Of a stretch of 64,000 nt of DNA, positions 38,360 to 51,109 are shown piece after piece. The DNA is from Paracoccus hibiscisoli. GTDB lineage: Bacteria; Pseudomonadota; Alphaproteobacteria; Rhodobacterales; Rhodobacteraceae. The stretch covers positions 150,132 through 214,131 of the forward strand of contig NZ_SUNH01000006.1 of the NCBI RefSeq assembly GCF_005048265.1. Direction: 5' to 3'. The stretch's first letter is position 1; every line of letters begins with the position of its first letter. The notes under the pieces are model-generated. The model saw only the letters and a program-made list of their open reading frames with translations. It was not told where the DNA came from and did not search any database. The translations under genes were made by a program, and so were the position numbers.

Positions 38360-38959
38360 ATGGCCCATATCGACTATTATCTGGGGACCATCAGCCCCTG
38401 GTGCTATCTGGCGGGCGACCGGCTGGAACGGATCGCCGCCCGCCACGGCGCGCAGATCACCTACAGGCCGCTGGACCTGCTGCAGCTGTTCGACCGCACC
38501 GGCGGCGTGCGCCCCGCGCAGCGCCATGCCAGCCGCATGGACTATCGCAACCAGGAGCTGCCCCGGTGGGCCGACCATCTGGGCATGCCCCTGACCCTGA
38601 AACCGGCGCATTGGCCGGTGAACATGGCGCCCTCCTCCTATGCGATCATCGCGGCGCAGGAGGCGGGCGGCGGCGATCTGGGCGGGCTGGTGCACGGGTT
38701 CCTGCGCGCGGTCTGGGCCGAGAACCGCGACATCAGCGACGACGCGGTGATCCGTGACATCCTGGGCGCGCATGGGTTCGATCCGGCGCTGGCCGACACG
38801 GGGCTGTTCGTCGGCGCCGAAACCTATGGCCGCAATCTGGAACAGGCGGTCGCGGCGGGGGCCTTTGGCGCGCCCTTCTATATCGTGCGCGAGACCGATC
38901 AGCGGTTCTGGGGCCAGGACCGGCTGGACTTTCTGGACCGCCATCTGGCCACGCTGTGA
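38360..38959 (+). CDS. 2-hydroxychromene-2-carboxylate isomerase / DsbA-family oxidoreductase
   Basis: Thioredoxin-fold protein of 199 aa in the kappa-GST/HCCA isomerase family. Starts MAHIDYYLGTISPWCYLAGD, with the SPWCYL segment at the active-site helix (Ser-Pro motif used by HCCA isomerases to bind glutathione), then YRPLDLLQLFDRTGG, and ends with the conserved FGAPFYIVRETDQRFWGQDR. SD GGAC/AAAGGAC precedes the ATG. Its stop overlaps the GTG start of the hydrolase gene (GTGA). In its family it isomerises aromatic breakdown products, but no naphthalene-type genes are near, so the physiological role is open. Confidence 0.88.
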   Translation: MAHIDYYLGTISPWCYLAGDRLERIAARHGAQITYRPLDLLQLFDRTGGVRPAQRHASRMDYRNQELPRWADHLGMPLTLKPAHWPVNMAPSSYAIIAAQEAGGGDLGGLVHGFLRAVWAENRDISDDAVIRDILGAHGFDPALADTGLFVGAETYGRNLEQAVAAGAFGAPFYIVRETDQRFWGQDRLDFLDRHLATL

Positions 38960-39717
38960 CGGGGCTGCATCTGCGCCACTGGCCGGGCGATGCCGACCGC
39001 CCGGCGCTGGCGCTGCATTGCATGATGGGTAGCGGGTCGTCCTGGGGCCCCATCGCCGCCGCGCTGGCGGGCCGCGTCGATCTGCGCGGGTTCGACATGC
39101 CCGGCCACGGGCGCAGCGACGACTGGCAGCCAACGCCCGACGGCCCGGACTACCACACGGCTGTCACGCGGCTGGCCGCGGCGATGATCGACCGGCCGCT
39201 GGACCTGATCGGCCACAGCTTCGGCGCGACCGTCGCGCTGCGCATCGCGGTGGCCGCCCCCGAGGCCGTGCGCAGCCTGACCCTGATCGAGCCGGTGCTG
39301 TTCGCCGCCTGCCCCGACCCCGCCCAGGATGCGCTGGACGCCCGGATGGCGGCCCTGCTGGACGAGGGTCGCGATGCCGAGGCGGCGGCGGCCTTCCTGT
39401 CGGTCTGGGGCGCGGTGCCGCCGCGGATCGGCGCGGCGATGCTGCGCCAGATCCGGCTGGTCGCGGGCACGGGCGATGCGCTGCGCCATGACAGCGCCCG
39501 CATCCTGCGCGAGGGCGGGCTGGAGCAAATCGACGCGCCGGTGCTGCTGATCCAGGGGGCCGACAGCCCGCCGGTGATCCGGGGCATCGCCGATGCCTTG
39601 GCCGCGCGCCTGCCCGATGTCGGCCGCGCGGTGGTGCCCGGTGCGGGCCACATGGCCCCACTGACCCACCCCCAGCAGGTCGCCGGACTGATCGCGGTGA
39701 ACCTGGACCGCGCCTAG
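38956..39717 (+). CDS. Alpha/beta hydrolase
   Basis: Serine hydrolase, 253 aa, GTG start overlapping the upstream stop. LALHCMMGSGSSWGPIAAAL replaces the usual HG oxyanion loop with HCMMGSG; FDMPGHGRSDDW, nucleophile elbow IGHSFGATVALR, acid region LLIQGADSPPVI and histidine GAGHMAPLTHPQQV are all present. Translational coupling with the isomerase-like gene suggests they act on the same compound class. Confidence 0.88.
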   Translation: MTGLHLRHWPGDADRPALALHCMMGSGSSWGPIAAALAGRVDLRGFDMPGHGRSDDWQPTPDGPDYHTAVTRLAAAMIDRPLDLIGHSFGATVALRIAVAAPEAVRSLTLIEPVLFAACPDPAQDALDARMAALLDEGRDAEAAAAFLSVWGAVPPRIGAAMLRQIRLVAGTGDALRHDSARILREGGLEQIDAPVLLIQGADSPPVIRGIADALAARLPDVGRAVVPGAGHMAPLTHPQQVAGLIAVNLDRA

Positions 39718-40061
39718 AGGATAAAGTCCTGTTCGTCGGGAACGGCGCCGGTCGCCGTCCATTGCACCCGCATCCGCGCGATGCGGGTGTCGCCCCAGGT
39801 CTGGAACACGATGTCGAACCCGGTCAGCGTGACATTCTGCGCCTGCAGGTCGCCGCGCTGGTTGCAGCCGCGGTCCAGATCCCACATCCCCACGCCCAGC
39901 TGCACGACGGGCGGCGCGACAAAGCGTTCACTGAACACGACATGCTGCCGCACCTGGCGTTCGCCCTGATCCGTCCACATCGGTCCCTGGGTGTCATCGT
40001 CGGAGACGATCATGACCTCTCCGTGCAGGATTCTGATTTCGTGGGTGGCAAATCTCTACAT
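39714..40061 (-). pseudogene. H-type lectin domain protein with a stop at codon 2
   Basis: The downstream part is an excellent H-type lectin domain: GPMWTDQGERQVRQHVVFSE, then PPVVQLGVGMWDLD, AQNVTLTGFDIVFQTWGDTR and RMRVQWTATG. I recall bacterial homologues starting near MKRxxxHxIGIxxGxVxxFSD. Here an SD-like AAAGGGATGAG is followed by ATG-TAG at 40061-40056 and then codons for RFATHEIRILHGEVMIVSD, which continue the family N terminus. So codon 2 is amber where Lys (AAG) is expected: one base change. Translation could still begin at the ATG at 40013 (99 aa), losing 16 residues. No signal peptide. Stop overlaps the convergent hydrolase gene by four bases. The domain binds sugars such as GalNAc in animals and slime moulds. 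Confidence 0.75.
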
Positions 40062-40141
40062 GGGCTCATCCCTTTGCGCAGCCCCGTCTTAGCGGGTCGC
40101 GCGGGGAAAAAAAGATCGGATGGAGCGCCATGCATCCTTGT

Positions 40142-40176
40142 GCCTCCCCTGCGGGGATTTTGGGGTAAGAAGGGTT
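40142..40176. repeat. Diverged copy of the intergenic repeat
   Basis: GCCTCC-CCTGCGGGGATTTTGG-GGTAAGAAGGG resembles the reverse complement of the 37197 copy (GCCTCCGGCGGGGATATTT, then GAAGAAGAAGGG). Match is partial. Confidence 0.4.
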
Positions 40177-41368
40177 AGATCAGTGCGGTCAGCCGCCCTT
40201 GTTGCAAGGGCCGATGCGACCCGGCGGCCTGCGCCACAGGCCGCGTTGCCCCCAAGACAGACGCCGCCCCCTTTTGGGCTTTCCACCGCCATGACGCAGC
40301 GGATCAACGAACGACCGCAGCTTGTCAGAGCGACCTGACCGGTGGGCAGGCTCCGACGATGAGCTCAGCGGGACGATCACCGTGTCTAGAAATCAATGGC
40401 GCGGTCGGTTTCGAAGCACGGTATCATTCACGTGCACATGACCGTCATGGGGTCCGGCACCCTTGACCCGGACCTTAAGGCCAACATCGACAAGGCACAC
40501 CCCCCTTTCTGAGGACCACGCGCCGCCCCAACCCCTGCCGACCATATCCCGACGCGATGTTCGGGCTGTCCTCCGAAAGGTGCATGGAGGTTTCCACGCG
40601 ACCCTCTCGTGAGCGCAGAGGGGACAAGGTGCCGACCGGCTGGCACGGCTGCTTCGAGCCCGTTTGCAAACTTTCATCCCAGTGACGCGCCGTTTTCTAA
40701 CCCCACGATATACCGTCCTTCGCGTGCCTCAAGCCCTTGATGAGTTCTGATCGATGAGCAGCGTGATATGGCTATCGGGTATGTCCATCACGCGCCCTCG
40801 CCCGGCCTGTCTCAAGAACCATTGCCGCCCAAGTTTCGTGGATCTGGGGGTTCAGAGCAGCATCAATCTTTGCTATCGCGACGGTGTGCGACGGGGCGAC
40901 GGGCTTGGAGAAAAATAGCCAGGCCCCTCCTCAATCGCTCTGAGCGCGAACACGATCACGCCGCCGTTGCCCGGATCGTGATAGGAATGCCGAAAAGGGA
41001 ACCGATCGAGGACTATCTGATCACTGCCGGCTGACTGAAGCCCCCCCAGCCTGCGGTCTGCGCTCCAAAAACTCGCACCCGACCGCCGGATCGGGAGAAC
41101 AATGGCGTTCTACAGCAAAGGAAATGGTCCTGCGGACAAGTCGCCCGAGATCGGAATACCAAATTGCATCCGCACACTGAGGCGAATGGGCAGCCAACTC
41201 CTCTCTTACGGCACGTGCAGGGAGTGGCACCATGGTGCAGCAGGATTCATGACGCCTTGCAGAGAGGGACGTGACCCGGCCAGCGGCGACGCATCCTATG
41301 AAAAGATGCCCAATAGTCGACACCGTAGACCGGGTGTCCCCATAGCAAGACATCGCACATAATAAACG
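40177..41368. other. Gene desert, no convincing coding sequence
   Basis: About 1.2 kb between the lectin gene and the IS relic. Short open frames on both strands (for example 40393-40677 minus and 40768-41034 plus) lack ribosome sites, third-position G/C bias and any family I recognise. GC content looks lower than in flanking genes by eye. It is probably decayed accessory DNA; no RNA gene or repeat other than that noted was found. Confidence 0.6.
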
Positions 41369-41493
41369 GTGTCACAAAAGCGCGACTTCATGGAGATGAC
41401 ATCCGGCTGGCTTGTGACTTGGCGACATGTCGCCGCATCATATGGCACATGCCTGGAAACGTACTTTACCGCAGTTGCCTTGGCGGCAACCAT
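41369..41493 (+). pseudogene. Relic of an IS5-family transposase C terminus
   Basis: Translating from 41369 gives KRDFMEMTSGWLVTWRHVAA then SYGTCLETYFTAVALAATI, which aligns without gaps to the C terminus of the IS5 transposase at the right edge of this window (RRNRIEIMFGRLKDCRRVAT, RYDRCPETYLSAIALAVTV): about half the residues match, including the RxVAxxY, C and ETY core. Only this tail survives. A remnant of the inverted-repeat side may follow (GATCAGGATCAACCC near 41510). Confidence 0.75.
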
Positions 41494-41615
41494 CACCTGC
41501 GGCCGTGATCAGGATCAACCCAACCGCTCAGAGTATGACGGGTCGCGTAGTTCGCAGGAAGCAATATCCGCCATTCGGCAGGCCATGCCGATGTTCGAAC
41601 CGACCAGAATGGTGA

Positions 41616-41640
41616 AGGCCCCGCCATCGCGGCGGGGCCT
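41616..41640 (-). terminator. Terminator of clpA
   Basis: Ten-base perfect stem AGGCCCCGCC / GGCGGGGCCT with loop ATCGC, 13 bases past the clpA stop on the minus strand. Confidence 0.7.
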
Positions 41641-41652
41641 GCAAGTCGTGCA

Positions 41653-43977
41653 TCAATCCGCAGTCAGAAGGGGCGTCTTGGATTTGCCGATCCGCGGTGC
41701 GTCGGGGCCGGTGATGTCGAACACGGGTTTGTCGTCCTCGATATTGACCCTGACCACGCCACCCTTGGTCAGGCGACCGAACAGCAACTCCTCGGCCAAG
41801 GGCTTTTTGATGCTTTCCTGGATCACGCGGCCCAAGGGGCGGGCGCCCATTCGGTCGTCATAGCCCTTCTCGGCCAGCCAGTTGGCGGCCTCGGGGGTCA
41901 GTTCAATATGGACGTTGCGGTCCATCAGCTGCGCCTCCAGCTGCAGCACGAACTTCTCGACCACATGGACCACCACGTCGCGCGACAGAGGCGCAAAGCT
42001 GATGATCGCGTCCAGACGGTTCCGGAACTCGGGCGTGAAGGTCCGCTCGATCGCGGCCGTATCCTCGCCCTCGCGCCGGTCGCGGCCAAAGCCGATCGCC
42101 GCCTTGGCCTGATCCGCGGCCCCTGCGTTCGACGTCATGATCAGGATCACGTTGCGGAAATCGACGGTCCGGCCGTTATGGTCGGTCAGACGCCCCGCAT
42201 CCATGATCTGCAGCAGGATGTTGAACACATCCGGATGCGCCTTCTCGATCTCGTCCAACAGCAGCACGCAATGCGGGTGCTGGTCGACCCCATCGGTCAG
42301 CAGACCGCCCTGGTCAAAGCCAACATAGCCCGGAGGCGCGCCGATCAGGCGGCTGACGGCGTGCTTCTCCATGTATTCCGACATGTCGAAGCGGATCAGC
42401 TCGACGCCCAGGCTGGAGGCCAGCTGCTTGGCCACCTCGGTCTTGCCGACGCCGGTCGGGCCTGCGAACAGATAGTTGCCGATGGGCTTTTCCGGTTCGC
42501 GCAGGCCCGCGCGGGCCAGCTTGATGGCGCTGGACAGCATCTCGATGGCGTTGTCCTGGCCAAAGACGACACGCTTCAGACCGGCATCCAGATCGCGCAG
42601 GACCTCAGCGTCGTTCTTGCTGACGTTCTTGGGCGGAATGCGGGCGATCTTGGCGACGACGGCCTCGATCTCCTTGGGGCTGATCGTCTTGCGCCGCTTG
42701 CTCTCGCTGACCAGATGCTGGGCAGCACCGGCTTCGTCGATGACGTCGATGGCGCTGTCGGGCAGCTTGCGGTCATTGATATAGCGCGCAGCCAGCTCCA
42801 CCGCCGACTTGATCGCGTCATTGGTGTAGCGCAGGTCGTGATGCGCCTCGAAATGCGGCTTCAGACCCATCAGAATCTTGATGGTGTCGGGCACCGAAGG
42901 CTCGTTCACGTCGATCTTCTGGAACCGGCGGCTCAGCGCGCGGTCCTTTTCGAAGTGCTGGCGATACTCCTTGTAGGTCGTGGAGCCCATGCAGCGCAGC
43001 TTGCCACCCGCCAGCGCGGGCTTCAGCAGGTTCGACGCATCCATCGCGCCCCCGGAGGTCGCGCCCGCACCGATGACGGTGTGGATCTCGTCGATGAACA
43101 GGATCGCATCGGGATGCGCCTCCAGCTCCTTGACGACGGCCTTCAGGCGCTCCTCGAAATCGCCGCGATAGCGGGTGCCGGCCAGCAGCGCGCCCATGTC
43201 CAGCGAGAAGATCGTGGCACCGGCCAGAACCTCGGGGGTCTCTCCGCGGGTGATCTTCAGCGCCAGGCCCTCGGCGATGGCGGTCTTGCCGACGCCGGGG
43301 TCACCCACCAGCAGGGGGTTGTTCTTGCGCCGACGGCACAGGACCTGGATCGCGCGCTCGACCTCGGGTTCGCGACCAATCAGGGGGTCGACGTCACCCT
43401 TCTTGGACTTGACGTTCAGGTCCACGCAATACTTGCCAAGGGCGGTCTCGTCCTTGGGGTCGGGGGCGGCCTCGGCCTGCTTGGCCTCGGCGGGCTCGTC
43501 CGATCCGACCACCTTGCGGGGCTCGTTGAAGGACGGGTTCTTGGCCACGCCATGCGCGATGAAGTTCACCGCGTCATAGCGGGTCATGTCCATCTCCTGC
43601 AGGAAGAAGGCCGCGTTAGATTCGCGTTCGGCGAAGATGGCCACCAGCACGTTGGCCCCGGTCACCTCCTGGCGGCCCGAGCTTTGGACATGGATGGCGG
43701 CGCGCTGGATCACCCGCTGGAAGGCGGCCGTCGGCACCGCCTCGGAGCCTTCGACATCGGTGATCAGCGTGGACAGGTCATCCTCGATGAAATCGACCAG
43801 GGTCTTGCGCAGCTCTTCCAGATCGACGTTGCAGGCGCGCATGACCTTGACCGCGTCGGGTTCCTCGGTCAGCGCCAGCAACAGATGTTCCAGCGTCGCA
43901 AGCTCGTGTCGATGTTCGTTCGCCAGCGCAAGCGCCTGGTGAATGGCCTGTTCCAGGGAGGTCGAGAAACTTGGCAC
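41653..43977 (-). CDS. clpA: ATP-dependent Clp protease ATP-binding subunit ClpA
   Basis: AAA+ unfoldase that feeds ClpP, 774 aa. N domain (residues 1-145, [20 protein letters not shown]) for adaptor binding, D1 with [20 protein letters not shown] and [21 protein letters not shown]2 with [20 protein letters not shown] and [20 protein letters not shown]. An IGF-like ClpP loop is seen as [15 protein letters not shown] start with SD AGGAGA. The adaptor clpS, often just upstream, is absent here. Flanked downstream by an IS relic. Confidence 0.96.
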   Translation of the reverse strand: MPSFSTSLEQAIHQALALANEHRHELATLEHLLLALTEEPDAVKVMRACNVDLEELRKTLVDFIEDDLSTLITDVEGSEAVPTAAFQRVIQRAAIHVQSSGRQEVTGANVLVAIFAERESNAAFFLQEMDMTRYDAVNFIAHGVAKNPSFNEPRKVVGSDEPAEAKQAEAAPDPKDETALGKYCVDLNVKSKKGDVDPLIGREPEVERAIQVLCRRRKNNPLLVGDPGVGKTAIAEGLALKITRGETPEVLAGATIFSLDMGALLAGTRYRGDFEERLKAVVKELEAHPDAILFIDEIHTVIGAGATSGGAMDASNLLKPALAGGKLRCMGSTTYKEYRQHFEKDRALSRRFQKIDVNEPSVPDTIKILMGLKPHFEAHHDLRYTNDAIKSAVELAARYINDRKLPDSAIDVIDEAGAAQHLVSESKRRKTISPKEIEAVVAKIARIPPKNVSKNDAEVLRDLDAGLKRVVFGQDNAIEMLSSAIKLARAGLREPEKPIGNYLFAGPTGVGKTEVAKQLASSLGVELIRFDMSEYMEKHAVSRLIGAPPGYVGFDQGGLLTDGVDQHPHCVLLLDEIEKAHPDVFNILLQIMDAGRLTDHNGRTVDFRNVILIMTSNAGAADQAKAAIGFGRDRREGEDTAAIERTFTPEFRNRLDAIISFAPLSRDVVVHVVEKFVLQLEAQLMDRNVHIELTPEAANWLAEKGYDDRMGARPLGRVIQESIKKPLAEELLFGRLTKGGVVRVNIEDDKPVFDITGPDAPRIGKSKTPLLTAD

Positions 43978-44168
43978 GGTCGTCTCCTGTCAGTCGGCTG
44001 GCGGTATGGGCTGTTCGCGGCCCACCTGCCCAGACTGTCATGGTAGGGTTAAGATTTGGTGGATTTCGCCTGGCATCAAGTGGTTTTTCCGACAGGTGCC
44101 ACGTTTTTCCCCCGGTTGAGGCCAATGTGATGTCGCAACGCCCGCATTTCAAGCGTATCGCGCCCGGC

Positions 44169-44194
44169 CCCCTGTGCGCCGGTGCCGCAGGGGG
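44169..44194 (-). terminator. Hairpin after gloB
   Basis: CCCCCTG / CAGGGGG stem with a partly paired inner loop, starting at the gloB stop. No T run, so termination is tentative. Confidence 0.45.
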
Positions 44195-44941
44195 TCAGAA
44201 TTCGTCCTTCATCCGGCGCAGCCGCGCAAAGACCGCGGCGTCGTCCTGACCCTCCATGCCAAGGGGGCCGCGCAGCGCCGAGATCCGCAGGAACGGGTTG
44301 GTCGCGCGCTCTTCGGCCAGGGTCGCGGGGGCGCAGGGGCTGCGCGCCTCGGCGATGGCGGCCAGGCGGTCGTGCAGGTCGGGGTTGTCGGCATCGACGG
44401 ACAGCGCAAAGGCGCCGTTGCCCGCGCAATAGTCGTGTCCCGAACAGATCAGCGTGTCCCCGGGCAGGGCATTCAGGCGCGACAGGCTGTCCCACATCAT
44501 CGCCGGATCGCCCTCGAACAGGCGGCCGGAGCCGAGGGCCATCAGGCTGTCGGCGGTAAAGGCCATGGCGCTGGCCGGGAAATGGAACGCCACGTGACCC
44601 ACCGTATGGCCCGACACGTCGATCACCTCGACCGCCTCGCCCAGCACCTCCAGCGGCTCTCCGGGGGCCACGCGGACGTCCAGCGGCGGCAGGCGGTGCG
44701 CATCGGCGGCCGCCCCGATGACGCGCGCCCCGGTGGCCGCGACGATGTCGGGGACGGCCTGGATGTGGTCGTCGTGGTGATGGGTCAGCAGGATCGCGTC
44801 CAGGCCCCAGCCCCGCGCCTCCAGTTCGGTCAGGACCGGCATCGCCTCGGGGGCGTCGATCAGCACGGTGCCCGCGTCGGAATGCAGCAGGTAGGCATAG
44901 TTGTCCTTGAGGCAGCGCAGCGTGACCAGTTCCAGCGGCAT
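44195..44941 (-). CDS. gloB: Hydroxyacylglutathione hydrolase (glyoxalase II)
   Basis: Metallo-beta-lactamase-fold thioesterase splitting S-lactoylglutathione, 248 aa. Binuclear metal motif LLTHHHDDHIQ, then VSGHTVGHVAFH, FTADSLMALGSGRLFEGDP (bridging Asp) and ICSGHDYCAGNGAFAL; the glutathione-binding C terminus includes EERATNPFLR. Start at MPLELVTLRCLKDNYAYLLH, the family's typical N terminus; the frame remains open upstream only by codon bias. Divergent from a methyltransferase gene, 57 bases apart. Confidence 0.95.
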   Translation of the reverse strand: MPLELVTLRCLKDNYAYLLHSDAGTVLIDAPEAMPVLTELEARGWGLDAILLTHHHDDHIQAVPDIVAATGARVIGAAADAHRLPPLDVRVAPGEPLEVLGEAVEVIDVSGHTVGHVAFHFPASAMAFTADSLMALGSGRLFEGDPAMMWDSLSRLNALPGDTLICSGHDYCAGNGAFALSVDADNPDLHDRLAAIAEARSPCAPATLAEERATNPFLRISALRGPLGMEGQDDAAVFARLRRMKDEF

Positions 44942-44998
44942 TGGCAAATCCTTGACCTTGTGTTCACCTGAGCCTGTCAAAACCGGGACCTGCGCGCA

Positions 44999-45772
44999 AT
45001 GCACCATGACATCGACCAGCTGCGGCGCTTTTATTACCAGCGGGCGCTTGGCCGCGTGGTCCAGCGCATCCTGCGCGACCGGCTGACCGCGCGGTGGGCG
45101 CCGGGGGGCTGCACGGGCATGACGGTGGCGGGGTTCGGCTTTGCCGCGCCGATGCTGCGGCCCTATCTGCCGACGGCGCGCCGGGTGACGGCGCTGATGC
45201 CCGGGCCGCAGGGGGTGATGGGCTGGCCCGCCGGCCAGGCCAACCATTCGGTCCTGTGCGACGAGACCGCATGGCCGATCGAGACCGGCAGCCTGGACCG
45301 GCTGGTCATGCTGCACGGGCTGGAGACCAGCGAGCATCCGCGCGAATTGCTGGCCGAGGCCTGGCGCTGCCTGGGACCGGGGGGGCGGATGATGCTGATG
45401 GTGCCGAACCGGGCGGGCCTGTGGGCGGCCTCGGACCGCACGCCCTTTGGCTTCGGGCGGTCCTACACCACCGGCCAGGTCGAGGCGCAGATGCGCCGCG
45501 CGGGGTTCCAGAACGACTGGCACGGCAGCGCGGTCTATATCCCGCCTTCCGACAGGCGATTCTGGTTGCGCAGCGCCCAGTTCTGGGAACGCACCGGCGC
45601 GCGCATCAGCCGGGTGCTGATCGCGGGCGTGATCCTGGTCGAACTGTCCCGCCAGACCCGCGCCCCGGTCGGTCCGGGGGTGCGAATCCATGTGCCCAGC
45701 CCGCTGGAGATCCTGGACGGCGTGGCGCGCCCCCGCCCGCAAACCGCGCCCACCGCCCGCAAAAGCGACTGA
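44999..45772 (+). CDS. Class I SAM-dependent methyltransferase-like protein
   Basis: A 257-residue protein with a methyltransferase fold. Motif I is divergent (MTVAGFGFAAPMLRP rather than a classic GxGxG); the post-motif strands read LDRLVMLHGLETSEHPRELL and the motif III segment ALRCLGPGGRMMLMVPNRAG-like region (WRCLGPGGRMMLMVPNRAGL). A YTTGQVEAQMRRAGF cap-type helix follows. No membrane helix. Paired divergently with gloB, an arrangement I recall in Rhodobacteraceae. Substrate unknown. Confidence 0.82.
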   Translation: MHHDIDQLRRFYYQRALGRVVQRILRDRLTARWAPGGCTGMTVAGFGFAAPMLRPYLPTARRVTALMPGPQGVMGWPAGQANHSVLCDETAWPIETGSLDRLVMLHGLETSEHPRELLAEAWRCLGPGGRMMLMVPNRAGLWAASDRTPFGFGRSYTTGQVEAQMRRAGFQNDWHGSAVYIPPSDRRFWLRSAQFWERTGARISRVLIAGVILVELSRQTRAPVGPGVRIHVPSPLEILDGVARPRPQTAPTARKSD

Positions 45773-46051
45773 ATCCCACCCCTGATGCGACATCCTGCCG
45801 CATAAAGACCAGGCGGTTCGGGGCGGGTGTTAGCGCTGTCCGTCGGGGGTTTTCGCAAACCTGCGCCCTTTGTCGCAAAGGCCCGCGTTTCCCTGCCCTT
45901 GTAGGTTGCCGGGCGTCAAATCACCTGCTAGAGACGCCCCAGATTTGCGCGCGACCTTCCATCAGCCGCGCGACCGCGACCCGCACCCCGCGACAGACCA
46001 GGCGACAGCCCGGCCCGCCAGCGGGGTTTGGGCAAACCGTAAAGGATGACC

Positions 46052-46611
46052 GTGGCCAACTCTGTTTCCATGTCCCAGAGCATCGCCGGACGCTATGCGC
46101 AGGCCGTCTTCGAGATCGCGAAGGAAAGCGGGGGCATCGACGCCCTGGCGACCCAGACCGCCGATCTGGACGCGGCCCTGCACGACAGCGCCGAGCTGCG
46201 CGACCTGATCGCCAGCCCGATCTATTCCCGCGATCAGCAGGCCCGCGCCGTCGGCGCGCTGGCCACCCGGATGCAGCTGTCGCCGGTGCTGGCCAACACG
46301 CTGCAGCTGATGGCGCAGAACCGCCGGCTGTTCGTGCTGCCGCAGCTGGTGTCGCGCCTGTCCGACCTGATCGCCGCCGAGCGCGGCGAGGTCACCGCCG
46401 ACGTCACCAGCGCCATCGCGCTGACGGATGCGCAGATGGACCGCCTGAAACAGACCCTGGCCGAGAAATCGGGCAAGACGGTCAAGCTGAACACGCGCGT
46501 CGATGAGACCCTCATCGGCGGCATGATTGTCAAGTTGGGCTCGCAGATGATCGACAGCTCGGTCCGCTCGAAGCTCGCTTCCCTGCAGAATGTCATGAAA
46601 GAGGTCGGATA

Positions 46612-46612
<1 letters not shown>
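46052..46612 (+). CDS. atpH: ATP synthase F1 delta subunit
   Basis: Peripheral-stalk subunit linking F1 to the b subunits, 186 aa. N-terminal domain [20 protein letters not shown] and C-terminal signature [29 protein letters not shown] at 46052 is preferred because AAAGGA (46041-46046) lies five bases upstream; the ATG at 46046 overlaps that site. First gene of atpHAGDC; the 273-base gap upstream should hold the operon promoter, though none was certain by eye. Stop overlaps the atpA start by one base (TAATG). Confidence 0.95.
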
Positions 46613-48147
<1,535 letters not shown>

Positions 48148-48159
48148 GAGGGGGAATAG

Positions 48160-49029
48160 ATGCCCAGTCTCAAGGATCTCAAGAACCGGATCGGCAGCGT
48201 CAAGAACACGCGCAAGATCACCAAGGCGATGCAGATGGTCGCCGCCGCCAAACTGCGCCGTGCGCAGGAGGCGGCGGAGGCCGCGCGCCCCTATGCCGAC
48301 CGCATGGCGGCCGTCATGGCCGGCCTGACCGCGAATGCGGCAGGCCAGTCCGGCGCGCCGCGCCTGTTGGCCGGCACGGGTGAGGACAAGCGTCACCTGC
48401 TGGTCGTGATGACGGCGGAACGCGGTCTGGCCGGGGGCTTCAACAGCTCGATCGTGCGTCTGGCGCGCGTTCATGCGGAACGGCTGCGGGCCGAGGGCAA
48501 GCAGGTCGCGATCCTGACCGTTGGCAAGAAGGGCCGCGAGCAGCTCAAGCGCGACTATGGCAGCCTGTTCGTGCATCATGTCGACCTCTCCGAGGTCAAG
48601 CGCATGGGCTATGACACCGCCCGCGCCATCACGGACGAGGTTCTGGCCCGTTTTGACGGCGGCGATTTCGACGTGGCGACGATCTTCTACAACCGCTTCG
48701 AATCGGTGATCAGCCAGATCCCGACCGCGCGTCAGATCATCCCCGCCGAGGTGCCCGAAGGGGCCACCGCCAACGCGCTGTACGACTACGAGCCGGGTGA
48801 GGATGCGCTGCTGGCAGAGCTGCTGCCGCGATCCGTCGCGACGCAGATCTTTGCCGCCCTTCTGGAGAATGCAGCGTCCGAGCAGGGCGCGCGGATGAGT
48901 GCCATGGACAACGCCACGCGCAACGCGGGCGACATGATCGACCGACTGACGACGCAGTACAACCGCTCGCGTCAGGCTGCGATCACCACGGAGCTGATCG
49001 AAATCATTGCGGGCGCCGAGGCGCTCTGA
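48160..49029 (+). CDS. atpG: ATP synthase F1 gamma subunit
   Basis: Rotor shaft of F1, 289 aa. N-terminal helix [36 protein letters not shown] and C-terminal helix with [34 protein letters not shown] are the conserved coiled coil that turns inside the alpha/beta ring. SD GAGGGGGA upstream. Twelve bases after atpA. Confidence 0.97.
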   Translation: MPSLKDLKNRIGSVKNTRKITKAMQMVAAAKLRRAQEAAEAARPYADRMAAVMAGLTANAAGQSGAPRLLAGTGEDKRHLLVVMTAERGLAGGFNSSIVRLARVHAERLRAEGKQVAILTVGKKGREQLKRDYGSLFVHHVDLSEVKRMGYDTARAITDEVLARFDGGDFDVATIFYNRFESVISQIPTARQIIPAEVPEGATANALYDYEPGEDALLAELLPRSVATQIFAALLENAASEQGARMSAMDNATRNAGDMIDRLTTQYNRSRQAAITTELIEIIAGAEAL

Positions 49030-49035
49030 CCGTAA

Positions 49036-50475
<1,440 letters not shown>

Positions 50476-50484
50476 GGGGGCACA

Positions 50485-50934
50485 ATGGCCGATACCATGC
50501 AGTTCGACCTCGTGTCGCCGGAACGGAGGCTCGCCTCCGTTCCCGTGCGCGAGGTGCGCCTGCCGGGCAGCGATGGCGATCTGACCGCCATGCCCGGCCA
50601 TGCGCCCACGATCGTGACCCTGCGTCCGGGCATGGTGATCCTGGTCGGTGCCGACGGCGCCACCAGCGAATTCGCCGTGACCGGCGGCTTTGCCGAGATC
50701 AATCAGGACAGCGTCAGCCTGCTGGCCGAACGCGGTCACCCGCGCGAGGAGCTGACGCAGGAGGTCTATAACGACATGCTGCGCGACGCCCACCGCGTGC
50801 ATCGCAACGCCACCGACCGGCGCGAGCAGGTTGGCGAAGAGATCGTAACCGCCGCCGTCAAGCTCTTGGGCGACATGCAGGCGCTTGGCACGCATATCGG
50901 GCTGGACCCCAACCAGTCCACCGTCCCCGACTGA
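50485..50934 (+). CDS. atpC: ATP synthase F1 epsilon subunit
   Basis: Regulatory subunit, 149 aa. N-terminal beta-sandwich with MQFDLVSPERRLASVPVREV, LPGSDGDLTAMPGHAPTI and FAVTGGFAEINQDSVSLLAE. The C-terminal helical part is short and carries HPREELTQEVYNDMLRDAH, unlike the E. coli inhibitory helices, as usual in this order where the zeta protein inhibits instead. F0 genes are not in the window, as is normal in alphaproteobacteria. A strong terminator follows. Confidence 0.95.
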   Translation: MADTMQFDLVSPERRLASVPVREVRLPGSDGDLTAMPGHAPTIVTLRPGMVILVGADGATSEFAVTGGFAEINQDSVSLLAERGHPREELTQEVYNDMLRDAHRVHRNATDRREQVGEEIVTAAVKLLGDMQALGTHIGLDPNQSTVPD

Positions 50935-50957
50935 TCGCCATCCATCGGCACTCCATC

Positions 50958-50984
50958 AAAGCCCCGGTCCCGACCGGGGCTTTT
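50958..50984 (+). terminator. Terminator of the atpHAGDC operon
   Basis: Stem GCCCCGGTC / GACCGGGGC preceded by AAA and followed by TTTT, 24 bases after the atpC stop. Textbook intrinsic terminator. Confidence 0.9.
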
Positions 50985-51109
50985 GTCATGAGTCAATGGT
51001 TCGCCCAGCCAGAATGGCGGCTTATGTATGGAACCATGGGGTTTTGCGACGCTCTAGAACGGTTAATTTTATGTCTCATTGGTGCTTCAGGCTCTGCAAG
51101 AAGACCTGA

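Noticed and set aside
40393..41034. Small open frames in the desert next to the lectin gene
   Set aside because: No start signal, no codon bias and no family match; listed only as part of the desert.
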